Shown here piece after piece: positions 27,253 through 36,121 of a stretch of DNA of 64,000 nucleotides. Each line of letters starts with the position of its first letter. Position 1 is the stretch's first letter. This stretch comes from Nitrosospira lacus. GTDB taxonomy: Bacteria; Pseudomonadota; Gammaproteobacteria; Burkholderiales; Nitrosomonadaceae. The notes beneath the pieces were generated by a model. The model worked only from the letters and a program-made list of their open reading frames with translations, was not told where the DNA came from and did no database searches. The position numbers were made by a program, and so were the translations under genes. The stretch is taken from contig NZ_CP021106.3 of NCBI RefSeq assembly GCF_000355765.4, positions 2,141,137 to 2,205,136 on the forward strand. Reading direction: 5' to 3'.

Positions 27253-28221
27253 ATGACCTCGGCCGATCTTTCAGGCAAATTTGCGCTTGATGTGCAGGCC
27301 GTCAACGGGCTACGCGTCGACGTCAAAAGAGCCGACAAGGCCGGGCTTGCAGCCGCCGCCCGGCAGTTCGAGGCCCTGTTCATGAACATGATGCTGAAGA
27401 GCATGCGCGAGGCGACTTCCCAGGATAGCCTGATGGATAGCGACCAGAGCCGTCTTTACACCTCCATGCTCGATCAGCAGTTGTCGCAAAGCATGGCTGC
27501 GCGTGGCATTGGCCTGGCCGATATGATGGTGCGTCAACTGGGCCGCGGATTGCCGGTGGATTTGCCGGAAGGGAACGCTGAGTCAACTTCCGTTCCAGCA
27601 CTTACGCACCCTCCGGCCGGCGTTCCGCTGCAGGCACCGCCGCAAGGGAACATCCCTGCACAGCAGCAGCCTCAGCGGACGAGCGGGCCGGCTCCGCAGT
27701 CCTTGCAGTTGCCGGCGGTGCCTCAACAGGCTGCATCTCAACCGGGATCGCAATCTCAGGTGGCCGAGTTTCAGAGCAAGCTGATGCCGCATGCGCTCCA
27801 GGCCAGCCAGACGACAGGCATACCGGCGCGGTTCATGCTCGGACAAGCGGCACTTGAAAGTGGATGGGGCAAGCGCGAGATTCGCGCGGCGGATGGCACG
27901 CCCAGTCACAATCTGTTCGGCGTGAAAGCCGGGGCCAGCTGGAAAGGCGCCGTGGTTGAAACGGTGACGACAGAGTATGTCAATGGCGTAGCACAGAAGA
28001 GCGTCGAAAAATTTCGCGCCTACCCCTCATACGCTGATGCTTTCCGCGACTACGCCGGTTTGCTGCGCAGCAACCCGCGCTATGCGGGTGTGGTGGCGCA
28101 GGCGGCACAAGGAATCGATGCGGCGGGCTTCGCACAGGGGTTGCAACGGGCGGGCTATGCCACCGACCCCAACTATGCGGACAAACTGACACGCGTCATC
28201 AAGACAACGCAGTGGTCCTGA
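27253..28221 (+). CDS. flgJ: Flagellar rod cap and peptidoglycan hydrolase FlgJ
   Basis: 322 residues in two domains. The N-terminal rod-cap domain (AARQFEALFMNMMLKSMREA) spans about 30-95; a P/Q-rich linker follows; the C-terminal glucosaminidase domain (about 180-322) carries the catalytic-region motif RFMLGQAALESGWGKREIR and later YADAFRDYAGLL. It opens the cell wall for the rod. This two-domain form is typical of beta- and gammaproteobacteria. Confidence 0.95.
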   Translation: MTSADLSGKFALDVQAVNGLRVDVKRADKAGLAAAARQFEALFMNMMLKSMREATSQDSLMDSDQSRLYTSMLDQQLSQSMAARGIGLADMMVRQLGRGLPVDLPEGNAESTSVPALTHPPAGVPLQAPPQGNIPAQQQPQRTSGPAPQSLQLPAVPQQAASQPGSQSQVAEFQSKLMPHALQASQTTGIPARFMLGQAALESGWGKREIRAADGTPSHNLFGVKAGASWKGAVVETVTTEYVNGVAQKSVEKFRAYPSYADAFRDYAGLLRSNPRYAGVVAQAAQGIDAAGFAQGLQRAGYATDPNYADKLTRVIKTTQWS

Positions 28222-28290
28222 GGCTTGCCAGTGACGGCACAGGCCGCCGAAGCCCCACCAATGGCTGGCTGAAAGAGCGGCCGCTATTGC

Positions 28291-28317
28291 TAAATATTTT
28301 CCATTCGCGGCCGTTAA
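28291..28317 (+). promoter_or_regulatory. Sigma-28 (FliA) promoter of flgKL
   Basis: TAAATATT (28291-28298), 11 bases, GCCGTTAA (28310-28317), with exactly the spacing of the other late promoters. The flgK ATG lies 45 bases downstream. Confidence 0.82.
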
Positions 28318-28362
28318 CATTGGATATAGCGATGGCCATTGCCATGGAGAAGGAGGGATTGC

Positions 28363-30282
28363 ATGGGTAACGGAATTTTCGGCATCGGACTGAGCGCGCT
28401 CAACGCCGCGCAGAGGGGATTGCTCGTGACCGGGCATAACGTCAGTAACGCGGCTACCCCCGGCTATACCCGCCAGCAAATCGTGCAATCGACCAATCCA
28501 GCGCAAGGCACCAGTGCCGGATTTATTGGCCAGGGAGCGAAGGTCGATACGGTGAGCCGTTCATATAATCAGTTTCTGACCCAGCAGGTTACGCAGGCGA
28601 AAACCGAATCCGCCCAGCTCGATACGTATCTTGCCCAGATGCAGCAGATCGATAAACTGCTGGCCGATCCGAGCGGAAATCTCGGCCTCGCACCGGCCCT
28701 GCAGAATTTTTTCGGGAGCGTGCAAGACGTCGCCACCAACCCGTCCGACGTGCCTTCCCGGCAATCGATGCTGTCGGGCGCGGAGATCCTGGTGCGGCGA
28801 TTCCAGTCATTGGATAGCCGCCTTAACGAAATCCAGGATGGGGTAAATACGCAAATAAAGGATAGCGTGTCGCTGATCAACACGCTCGCGGCGCAGATCG
28901 GTAAGTTGAATGCCACCATCAGCCAGGCTGAAGGCGCCGCCCGCGGCCAGCCAGCAAATGATCTGCGGGATCAGCGCGACGAACTGGTGGGACAACTCAA
29001 TCAGGAGATCCGCACCAACGTCGTGCAGCAGGGCGACGGTTCGTACAGCATCCTGATCGGCAACGGCCAGCCGTTGCTGGTCGGCACCCAGGTTTTTCAG
29101 CTCGCGACGGCGCCTTCTCCAACCGACGCGCGCCGCATCGACGTGACCTACGTTGCCGACGGCGGCAGCACGCCCATCCGGGAATCGACTCTGGATGGCG
29201 GCAAGCTCGGCGGGTTATTGCAGTTTCGCAGCGAATCGCTGGATGCCGCTCGCAATGGTCTGGGGCGCGTCGCCATCGGTCTGGCGGGAACCTTCAATGA
29301 ACAGCATCGCCTGGGGCAGGATCTGCACGGTAATCTGGGCGGCGATTTCTTCACCGTGCCGAGCCCGGCGGTGGTGGCCTCCGCCAATAACAGCGGCAGC
29401 GCGGTTATTGGCGCCGAAATCACCAGCTTCAGCGCGCTCACCACCAGTGATTACCGCCTCCAGTTCGACGGCGCCACCTATAGCGTTACGCGCATGAGCA
29501 ACGGGGCTGCCCAGGGCGCCCCGCAGACGTTCACCACATTTCCGGTGACTGTGGATGGCGTGCGCTTGAGCCTTTCTTCCGGAACGGCCGCCGCAGGCGA
29601 CGAATTTCTGATCCGGCCTACCGTAAACGGTGCCGGTCAGATTGGAGTCGCCATTCAGGAAACCAGCCTGATTGCAGCCGCTGCGCCCATCCGCACCGAT
29701 GCACCGCTTGCCAATACCGGCACCGGGCGCATCAGTGCCGGGACCGTCAACGCGCCGCCGGCCGATCCCAACCTGCAACAGCCGGTGACGCTTACTTTCA
29801 CCAGTGCAACCACTTTCGACGTGAGCGGCACCGGCAGCGGCAATCCCTCCGGTGTCGCGTTCACGCCGGGTGGCACCATCAGCTACAACGGATGGACCGT
29901 GCAAATCACCGGTTCGCCGCAGCCGGGCGATACGTTCAATATCGGCCCCAACACCAATGGCGTAGGTGATAACCGCAATGCCTTGCTATTGGGGGCATTG
30001 CAAAGAAACAACACTATGGCGGGCGGCACGATAAATTACCAGACGGCCTATGGTCAAATGGTCAGTCAGATGGGCAACAAGACCCGCGAGCTGGAAGTCA
30101 CCAGTGCCGCACAGACCAACCTGGTAAGCCAGACGCAGGTTTTGCAGCAATCGGAGTCGGGGGTCAATCTGGATGAGGAGGCGGCCAACCTGCTGCGCTA
30201 TCAGCAGGCGTATCAGGCAGCCGGAAAGATAATACAGACTGCCAGCGTGATGTTCGATACGCTGCTTGAGATGTCGAGATAG
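28363..30282 (+). CDS. flgK: Flagellar hook-filament junction protein FlgK
   Basis: 639 residues from ATG 28363, preceded by AAGGAGGG. FlgK (HAP1) joins hook to filament. The N-terminal IGLSALNAAQRGLLVTGHNV and SNAATPGYTRQQ and the C-terminal SGVNLDEEAANLLRYQQAYQ are diagnostic. The middle is longer and more variable than in enteric FlgK. Chaperoned by FlgN and transcribed from the FliA box at 28291, with flgL 68 bases downstream. Confidence 0.95.
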   Translation: MGNGIFGIGLSALNAAQRGLLVTGHNVSNAATPGYTRQQIVQSTNPAQGTSAGFIGQGAKVDTVSRSYNQFLTQQVTQAKTESAQLDTYLAQMQQIDKLLADPSGNLGLAPALQNFFGSVQDVATNPSDVPSRQSMLSGAEILVRRFQSLDSRLNEIQDGVNTQIKDSVSLINTLAAQIGKLNATISQAEGAARGQPANDLRDQRDELVGQLNQEIRTNVVQQGDGSYSILIGNGQPLLVGTQVFQLATAPSPTDARRIDVTYVADGGSTPIRESTLDGGKLGGLLQFRSESLDAARNGLGRVAIGLAGTFNEQHRLGQDLHGNLGGDFFTVPSPAVVASANNSGSAVIGAEITSFSALTTSDYRLQFDGATYSVTRMSNGAAQGAPQTFTTFPVTVDGVRLSLSSGTAAAGDEFLIRPTVNGAGQIGVAIQETSLIAAAAPIRTDAPLANTGTGRISAGTVNAPPADPNLQQPVTLTFTSATTFDVSGTGSGNPSGVAFTPGGTISYNGWTVQITGSPQPGDTFNIGPNTNGVGDNRNALLLGALQRNNTMAGGTINYQTAYGQMVSQMGNKTRELEVTSAAQTNLVSQTQVLQQSESGVNLDEEAANLLRYQQAYQAAGKIIQTASVMFDTLLEMSR

Positions 30283-30350
30283 CAAAGCATCAGAGCTCCT
30301 GGAATGAATAGATAACAGGCCGGGTAGCAAAAAATAAAGGAGAAATTACC

Positions 30351-31286
30351 ATGCGTGTCAGCAGCAACACCAGTTATGAACTCGGCATCGCCGCCCTCAA
30401 TCGCCAGCAGACCGCGCAGGTCAAGACCCTGGAACAGATAAGCAGCGGCAAGCGCCTCCTTTCGCCTTCGGAGAGCCCGGCAGCCTACGTCCGCGCGCTG
30501 GAGGTATCCCAGGCAGACGCCGGTAATACCCAGTATGCCGCTAACCGGCAGAGCGCCACGAGCAGCCTGGGGATGCTGGAAGGAACCTTGAAGGACGTAA
30601 CGAATCTGGTGCAGAACGCACAGGAGCTCGCTGTGTACGCGGGTAACGGTACGCTTAATGACAGCGGACGTACTGCTATTGCCACCGAATTGCGTGGCAA
30701 TCTTGATGAATTGCTGAGTCTTTCCAACCGTACCGACGCCAACGGGCAATACTTGTTTTCCGGCTTTCAGGGAGCGACCAAGCCTTTCGTGGATACAGGC
30801 AGCGGCGTGCAGTACATGGGCGACGATGGCATGCGTCGGGTACAGGCCAGCGATTCGCGCCAGCTCGCCGTGAACGCATCGGGGCAGGAGGTATTCGAAC
30901 GCATTCCGGCTTCCGGCGGCGGCTACCAGAGTCTGTTCAAGACACTTTCCGATCTGATCGGCGTGCTCGAAACCCCAGTCGTTACTACTGCCGACAAGAC
31001 TGCGCTCGCCAACGGCTTGAACGCAGCCCAGAGCAATTTATCCAGCTCACTGGACAATGTGCTGCGCGTCCGCTCGGACGTGGGCACACGCATGAATGAA
31101 GTGGATACGCTCAACGATGCGGGTGACGAATTGAGTATTCAGTACAAGCAGCAGCTTGCCGACCTGCAGGATGTCGACTATGCCAAGGCTATCAGCAGCC
31201 TGGCCCAGCAGCAGACTTACCTCCAGGCGACACAGCAGGCCTTCCTGAAGGTGCAGGGGTTGTCGCTGTTTGATTATCTTCGGTGA
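30351..31286 (+). CDS. flgL: Flagellar hook-filament junction protein FlgL
   Basis: 311 residues. FlgL (HAP3) is the second junction protein and a flagellin relative: MRVSSNTSYELGIAALNRQQ, LEQISSGKRLLSPSESP, NRTDANGQYLFSGFQG and the C-terminal helices VDYAKAISSLAQQQTYLQAT. An AAAGGAG ribosome site is present. It is the last gene of the flg block; an AT-rich remnant region follows. Confidence 0.95.
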   Translation: MRVSSNTSYELGIAALNRQQTAQVKTLEQISSGKRLLSPSESPAAYVRALEVSQADAGNTQYAANRQSATSSLGMLEGTLKDVTNLVQNAQELAVYAGNGTLNDSGRTAIATELRGNLDELLSLSNRTDANGQYLFSGFQGATKPFVDTGSGVQYMGDDGMRRVQASDSRQLAVNASGQEVFERIPASGGGYQSLFKTLSDLIGVLETPVVTTADKTALANGLNAAQSNLSSSLDNVLRVRSDVGTRMNEVDTLNDAGDELSIQYKQQLADLQDVDYAKAISSLAQQQTYLQATQQAFLKVQGLSLFDYLR

Positions 31287-31400
31287 TCGTATAAGCCACT
31301 AAATACCTAGATTGACATAATTCTTCACTAAATGCTCGCAGCAACGCAGCGCGTTGGATGAGAAAATCAGCATAATTATCTCAAAATAAGTTGTGTGGAA

Positions 31401-31793
31401 TTAATGACTTGCTAAGAATTTCATCGATATTTCTAGGCATCTTTGCTCGATACATGCTTGCAGCAACCCCCCCAAGTTCCCTGTTATCAGCGCGAGTTCG
31501 GTCTGAAAAACCCCAAAAATCGAGGTAATGCGTTGCTGTCCATGGAGAACATAATCGACTGGGTAATCCTCAACAGGAGGTGGGAGTTTAAAGGGGCCTA
31601 AGTCACGCTCGGTTTTTAGTTCTTCTTTCGTTCGCCAAAATAGCAGTGATCCAAATGGGAAGCCTTTATATATACCGTCCATTAAATAGGCTACTCGATC
31701 CGGCTCCCAAACAAAACCGCGTTGAAAGGCGGGTATTCGAATTTGTCTACTATGACAATGTCAAGTATTTCGCGTACTGTTAATTGTTCCACG
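31401..31793 (-). pseudogene. Truncated DUF262 (GmrSD-like) gene remnant
   Basis: 130 residues from a GTG at 31793 with an AGGA ribosome site. Residues 1-100 match the DUF262 N-terminal domain: LTVREILDIVI, FRIPAFQRGFVWEPDRVAYL, MDGIYKGFPFGSLLFWRT and EDYPVDYVLHGQQRITSIFG. The nucleotide-binding motif DGQQR reads HGQQR here (H84 in place of D). After VFQTEL the similarity stops and an unrelated 30-residue tail runs to a stop codon, whereas full proteins of this family are several hundred residues long. DUF262 proteins are linked to modified-DNA restriction and phage defence. It is best read as a decayed accessory gene in an AT-rich patch. Confidence 0.75.
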
Positions 31794-31837
31794 AATATTC
31801 CTAAATAAAAATTGTCTGTGCTTTATAGATATTCAGA

Positions 31838-32053
31838 TTAGTCTGAAAGAAGGTATTGATCGAAAAAGTATGATAATAGCTGTACCATCTTTGGCACTAT
31901 ATCAATAGACTCATATGGCTCATCTCCTTTAATTAGTGGGTTTAGTTGGCTGATATATGCGTTGCCTAACGAAGTGGTTCTTGCGGAAAAACCCACGAAA
32001 TCATAACATAACCGATAGTACATTCGACTTTTCCCATATAGATGTACCGCCAT
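31838..32053 (-). CDS. Small unrecognised reading frame upstream of the DUF262 remnant
   Basis: 71 residues (MAVHLYGKSRMYYRLCYDF ... SYFFDQYLLSD), AT-rich and unlike the flagellar genes in base use. I recognise no family. It reads in the same direction as the DUF262 remnant and ends 44 bases before its GTG, as if both came from one transferred operon. There is no good ribosome site, and the frame upstream is closed by a stop codon, so it is probably the 3' end of a degraded gene. The surrounding stretch 31287-32160 holds nothing else I can name. Confidence 0.3.
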   Translation of the reverse strand: MAVHLYGKSRMYYRLCYDFVGFSARTTSLGNAYISQLNPLIKGDEPYESIDIVPKMVQLLSYFFDQYLLSD

Positions 32054-32197
32054 GTTTATTCAATACAGATTTCTCAGTTGGAGCGAACGTGTCAAGCATA
32101 CGTGTAACACCGCTTTCCTGGTGGTAGATAATACGCAGTTACGGCAAATTTTTGCTAACAATTGTTTACCCTAAATGACAAAAACATCATCGTAACG

Positions 32198-33358
32198 ATG
32201 AAAGATGCAGATAAATCAGAAGAAAAAATAGAAGAGCCCATGCAGGCTGTGGATGGGGAAGCCCAGTCCCTCGCCATCGTTGCCAATGCGCCCGGCATGG
32301 TATTTCAGTATGTGCTGGGCGAAGATGCCCAACACACCCTGCCGTTTATAAGCGGCCAGTGCCTCAACGTGCTCGGCATCACGGTCGAGGCATTACAGGC
32401 TAACCCTGCATTATTCATGGATATCGTCTTGCGGGAAGACCGGGAGAACTTGCGCCGTTCCAGGGCCCAGTCGGCCGCCGATCTCTCGACATGGAACTGG
32501 GAAGGCCGCTTGTGGATCGAGTCGTTCCGTGATGTGAAGTGGGTGAGCCTGCGAGCCAGTCCGCGCCGGGAGAAAGGCGTCGGCGTGATCTGGGAAGGCA
32601 TTATTATCAATATCACGCAAAGCAGGCGCAGGGAAACGGAGCTCAAGGAATCACACGAACGGCTGCGGGAGGTGTCGTCCCATATTATCGCGGCGAGAGA
32701 GCACGAGCGCATTCGCATCGCGCAGGAAATCCACGATGATCTCGGCGGCAATCTGACGGCCATCAAGATCGATCTGGACTGGCTGGGCCGCCACATTGCT
32801 GACGAAGACGCGGTGTTACTCACAAAGATCCATACCATCGATCAACTGGTGGATCGCACTATCGATTCAATCCGGCGCTTGTCGCGCGATCTGCGTCCCG
32901 GCATCATGGATTTTGGTATTGTCGCGGCGATAGAATGGGAGGCGGAAGAATTCACCAAACGGCTCGGCATTCCGTGCCAGGTCGTATGTGCCCAGGAGGA
33001 TATCGAACTGGGGCAGGACGCCGCGGTCGCCGTATTCCGGATCTTTCAGGAAGCCCTTACCAATATTGCCAAGCATGGACGGGCTTCGCATGTCCGGGTG
33101 CGGCTTGATGCGGATATATCCGCCAAGGGACAGTTGGATCTGGAGGTGCGGGATAATGGTCGTGGCATTGCGCCGGCGGATACCGAGAAATTCAATTCTT
33201 TCGGCATTCGCGGCATGATCGAACGTGCGGGGTTGCTCAACGGCAAACTGACCGTCAGCGGTGCGCCGGGGGAGGGCACGGCGGTGCATTTGTCGATCCC
33301 GCTTGTGCCGGGGCCGGACAGTCTGGCGATCCCGCAATCGAACATCCAGCAGTCATAG
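32198..33358 (+). CDS. Soluble sensor histidine kinase (PAS, HisKA_3, HATPase)
   Basis: About 386 residues from ATG 32198; TTG 32162 and ATG 32240 are alternatives and none has a strong ribosome site. A PAS-like domain (about 30-140) precedes a HisKA_3 dimerisation domain with the phospho-acceptor H179 in RIAQEIHDDLGGNLTAIKID. The ATPase domain holds FQEALTNIAKHG, DNGRGI and FGIRGMIERAGLLNG. No membrane segment is visible, so it should sense a cytoplasmic signal. Kinases of this NarX/DegS-type class pair with NarL-type regulators; one follows after 5 bases. Confidence 0.9.
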   Translation: MKDADKSEEKIEEPMQAVDGEAQSLAIVANAPGMVFQYVLGEDAQHTLPFISGQCLNVLGITVEALQANPALFMDIVLREDRENLRRSRAQSAADLSTWNWEGRLWIESFRDVKWVSLRASPRREKGVGVIWEGIIINITQSRRRETELKESHERLREVSSHIIAAREHERIRIAQEIHDDLGGNLTAIKIDLDWLGRHIADEDAVLLTKIHTIDQLVDRTIDSIRRLSRDLRPGIMDFGIVAAIEWEAEEFTKRLGIPCQVVCAQEDIELGQDAAVAVFRIFQEALTNIAKHGRASHVRVRLDADISAKGQLDLEVRDNGRGIAPADTEKFNSFGIRGMIERAGLLNGKLTVSGAPGEGTAVHLSIPLVPGPDSLAIPQSNIQQS

Positions 33359-33363
33359 CGGCC

Positions 33364-33990
33364 ATGAATATACTGATTGTCGACGATCACGCCATTGTCC
33401 GGCAGGGCTTGCGGCAAATCCTGATGGAAAGCGGTGAAGCCATTTTTATCAAGGAAGCGGATTGCGGTTCCGACGCAATCCGGCAGGTACGCGAGGGCGA
33501 GTGGAACGTGGTGGTGCTGGATATATCGCTGCCGGACAGGAGCGGTATCGAGGTTCTGAAGCAGATCAAGAAGGAATATCCGAGAATTCCCGTGCTCATG
33601 CTCAGCATGCACGAGGAAGGTTTGTATGCGATCCGGGCGCTGAAGGCGGGCGCATCCGGCTACATTACCAAGCAAAGTGCGCCGGCCGAGTTGATGGCGG
33701 CCATTCGCCAGGTAGCGCGCGGCCGCAAGTATCTTACCGCGACCCTGGCCGAGGCGATGGCGGATAGTCTCGGCGCCGATTACGAGCAGCCGCCTCATGA
33801 GACTCTGTCCGACCGGGAATACCAGACCCTGTGCCTGATCGCTTCGGGCAAAGGCCTCACCGATGCGGCTGAAGAAATGTGCCTGTCCGTCAAGACCGTC
33901 AGCGTCTACCGCGCGCGGCTGCTGGAAAAGATGAAACTCAGGAACAATGCCGAACTGACCCACTACGCCATTAAAAACGGGCTGGTCTGA
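33364..33990 (+). CDS. NarL/FixJ-family response regulator
   Basis: 208 residues. The receiver domain has D7, D8, the phospho-acceptor D53 (VVVLDISLPDRSG), S81 and K103. The C-terminal LuxR-type helix-turn-helix (about 145-205) reads LSDREYQTLCLIASGKGLTD and SVKTVSVYRARLLEKM. It is the partner of the kinase 5 bases upstream. Its position between flgKL and the flagellin genes, and the NarL/BvgA-like inverted repeat in front of flhDC, make motility control plausible, but no target is proven. Confidence 0.93.
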   Translation: MNILIVDDHAIVRQGLRQILMESGEAIFIKEADCGSDAIRQVREGEWNVVVLDISLPDRSGIEVLKQIKKEYPRIPVLMLSMHEEGLYAIRALKAGASGYITKQSAPAELMAAIRQVARGRKYLTATLAEAMADSLGADYEQPPHETLSDREYQTLCLIASGKGLTDAAEEMCLSVKTVSVYRARLLEKMKLRNNAELTHYAIKNGLV

Positions 33991-34288
33991 TTGGCACACG
34001 GTGTTTCATCAGCAGGGCGGAGAGGGTGGCTTTGGGCCGGTTTTAGAAGTTATCCATCACTTGATTAGTACGCGGTTGGAATTACGCATTAAACCCCGAT
34101 AATCCATTAGGCGGCCTCCGAGCCTAAGCGAGTGCTGGCGGTCAGTTTGCGTCCATTTTTGCCACTTGCCCGGTGCCCATAGACCAGGCTATGGACTTCT
34201 CCCAACCGGCAAAGCTGTCTCGTAACCCGCCTTACCATCATCCGCGCCCTAAATGGATTATCCAGATTAAAAATCCTGACGAATCGAT
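33991..34288. other. Intergenic stretch before the flagellin promoter
   Basis: About 300 bases after the response regulator. I see no convincing gene; an open frame on the minus strand here looks like chance. The left end of the tandem flagellin repeat falls at 34277. Confidence 0.4.
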
Positions 34289-34315
34289 TAAATTTATTTT
34301 GTGAAGCGCCGTTAA
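34289..34315 (+). promoter_or_regulatory. Sigma-28 (FliA) promoter of flagellin gene 1
   Basis: TAAATTTA (34289-34296), 11 bases, GCCGTTAA (34308-34315). The leader is about 95 bases and ends in a CGAGGAG ribosome site. The same box is present before flagellin gene 2. Confidence 0.85.
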
Positions 34316-34417
34316 TCAATATAACAGCAGTTGATCGGCCTCGGGTTAATGTGGGTGGATCAAAGTTGAAAGCTGTAGGGTTTAATTCCATCACACTTTA
34401 ATCGAGGAGATTTTGAA

Positions 34418-35575
34418 ATGGCCGCAATTATCAATACCAACGTAATCTCGCTGAACGCGCAACGCAACCTTAGCAGTTCGCAAAGCGCGCTTGCCACTTC
34501 CCTGCAACGCCTGTCTTCCGGCATGCGCATCAACAGCGCCAAGGACGACGCCGCAGGATTGGCGATTTCCGATCGGATGACTTCCCAGATTCGCGGTCTG
34601 AACCAGGCGGCGCGCAACGCCAACGACGGCATCTCGATGGCGCAGACCGCCGAGGGCGCACTGGGAGAAATCGGTAACAACCTGCAGCGCATCCGCGAAC
34701 TGGCGGTGCAATCGCGCAATGCGAGCAACAGCGTAAGTGACCGTACCGCGCTCAACAACGAAGTCCAGCAGCTCAAGGATGAAATCGACCGGGTATCTTC
34801 AACGACCGCATTCAACGGCATCAAGCTGCTCGATGGCACATTTACCAATCAGGCATTCCAGGTTGGCGCCAACGTTGGCGAAACCATTTCCATCAGCGGC
34901 CTGGTCAACGCACAGAGCACATCTCTGGGCACCAGCACCAGCAGCACCGCCAATGTTACCGGCGTCGCCGCCACGGCTTTCACCGCGATCACCGCAGGTG
35001 ACCTGACCATCAACGGCACCAGCGTGGGCGCGGTTGCCGCCGGTGGCAACGCCGTTACACAGGGTGCCAACATTGCGGCCGCCATCAACACGGTATCGGA
35101 TACCACCGGCGTTACCGCCACCGCCGACGCCGCTGGCCTGGTCTCGCTGACCAATGTATCAGGTAATACCACGGTCGTGGCTTTCGCCGGCGCCTCCGCC
35201 ACCACGGCGACCACCGGTCTGACAGCCGCTACCACCGCGGTAACGACCGCGACCGGCGCGGGATTTGCGAATCTGGACATCAGCAATACCACAAATGCCG
35301 ACTTTGCCATTGCCGCGATGGATTCAGCGCTGAGCGCGCTCAATGCAGGCCGCGCCGACCTGGGCGCCTACCAGAACCGGTTCTCGTCGGCGATCGCGAA
35401 CGTGCAAACCGCAGCGGAGAATCTGACCGCATCGCGCAGCCGCATCGTCGATACCGATTTTGCGGCGGAAACCGCCACGTTATCGAGGAACCAGGTGCTG
35501 CAACAGGCAGGCACGGCGATGCTGGCCCAGGCCAATGCCATGCCGCAGTCCGTGCTGGCGCTGCTGAGAGGTTAA
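34418..35575 (+). CDS. fliC: Flagellin, copy 1
   Basis: 385 residues, short for a flagellin. The conserved N-terminal half ([40 protein letters not shown]) and C-terminal end ([37 protein letters not shown]) form the filament core. The small middle part (about 165-295) is rich in A, T and G and contains a flagellin IN-type repeat ([12 protein letters not shown]). Controlled by the FliA box at 34289, exported with FliS as chaperone. It differs from copy 2 mainly in the middle region. Confidence 0.97.
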   Translation: MAAIINTNVISLNAQRNLSSSQSALATSLQRLSSGMRINSAKDDAAGLAISDRMTSQIRGLNQAARNANDGISMAQTAEGALGEIGNNLQRIRELAVQSRNASNSVSDRTALNNEVQQLKDEIDRVSSTTAFNGIKLLDGTFTNQAFQVGANVGETISISGLVNAQSTSLGTSTSSTANVTGVAATAFTAITAGDLTINGTSVGAVAAGGNAVTQGANIAAAINTVSDTTGVTATADAAGLVSLTNVSGNTTVVAFAGASATTATTGLTAATTAVTTATGAGFANLDISNTTNADFAIAAMDSALSALNAGRADLGAYQNRFSSAIANVQTAAENLTASRSRIVDTDFAAETATLSRNQVLQQAGTAMLAQANAMPQSVLALLRG

Positions 35576-35616
35576 TTGAAAAAATCAGTCTACCCAAGGT
35601 TCTGATTGGGGGAAGC

Positions 35617-35646
35617 AACCCGGGGCGGCGCCCCGGGTTTGCATTT
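35617..35646 (+). terminator. Terminator after flagellin gene 1
   Basis: A perfect 10-base stem, AACCCGGGGC (35617-35626) and GCCCCGGGTT (35630-35639), with a GGC loop, followed by a short T-containing tail. The very GC-rich stem should stop transcription between the two flagellin genes, so each is likely a separate unit. Confidence 0.8.
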
Positions 35647-35980
35647 GCGCCCCAGCCGTTCGTGATGGTTTATGTTTTCTGGAAGACGAGTGCGGCGAAG
35701 CGCAGTCCAAGACCCAATAAAACCCCGGCACCTGTTTCACCACTGGGCTACGCTACACTTTACCCATTCCGCATAAAATAAGCATCGCCGGGATTACAGC
35801 ATTCGCTTCGCAATGCAATGAAGGCCCAGGATGTTTTGGTGCGGGCTTCTCACAGCTGTTTTTATGGTCGAAATCCGGATATACGATATGGATTGCCCTT
35901 TAATCGTTGGATTGCACAGTATCTCCTACGCTTATCATTTCAAGTCTGGCTATTTGTCGAATTGACGTTCTGAAAAATTT
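35647..35980. other. Unique spacer between the flagellin copies
   Basis: About 330 bases not shared by the two flagellin repeat units. I see no gene, RNA or mobile element in it. Confidence 0.4.
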
Positions 35981-35992
35981 TGACGAATCGAT

Positions 35993-36019
35993 TAAATTTA
36001 TTTTGTGGGGCGCCGTTAA
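35993..36019 (+). promoter_or_regulatory. Sigma-28 (FliA) promoter of flagellin gene 2
   Basis: TAAATTTA (35993-36000), 11 bases, GCCGTTAA (36012-36019). Both hexamer-like boxes are identical to those of copy 1, so the second flagellin should be under the same control. Confidence 0.85.
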
Positions 36020-36121
36020 TCAACATAACAGCAGTTGATCGGCCTCGGGTTAATGCGGGTGGATCAAAGTTGAAAGCTGTAGGGTTTAATTCCATCACAC
36101 TTTAATCGAGGAGATTTTGAA

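Larger units (their letters stand above)
34277..35575 (+). repeat. Tandem flagellin duplication, first copy (with promoter)
   Basis: 1299-base unit beginning TGACGAATCG and ending at the flagellin stop codon. Every landmark (FliA box, ribosome site, start, stop) recurs at exactly +1704 in the second copy (35981-37279), so no net insertion or deletion has occurred since duplication. Upstream bases and both gene ends are nearly identical; differences cluster in the middle of the gene. Confidence 0.88.

Noticed and set aside
31735-31745. Suspected frameshift in the DUF262 remnant
   Set aside because: Re-reading the bases across the line boundary (GACAAATTTCGAATA) gives one continuous frame from the GTG at 31793; only the 3' truncation is real.
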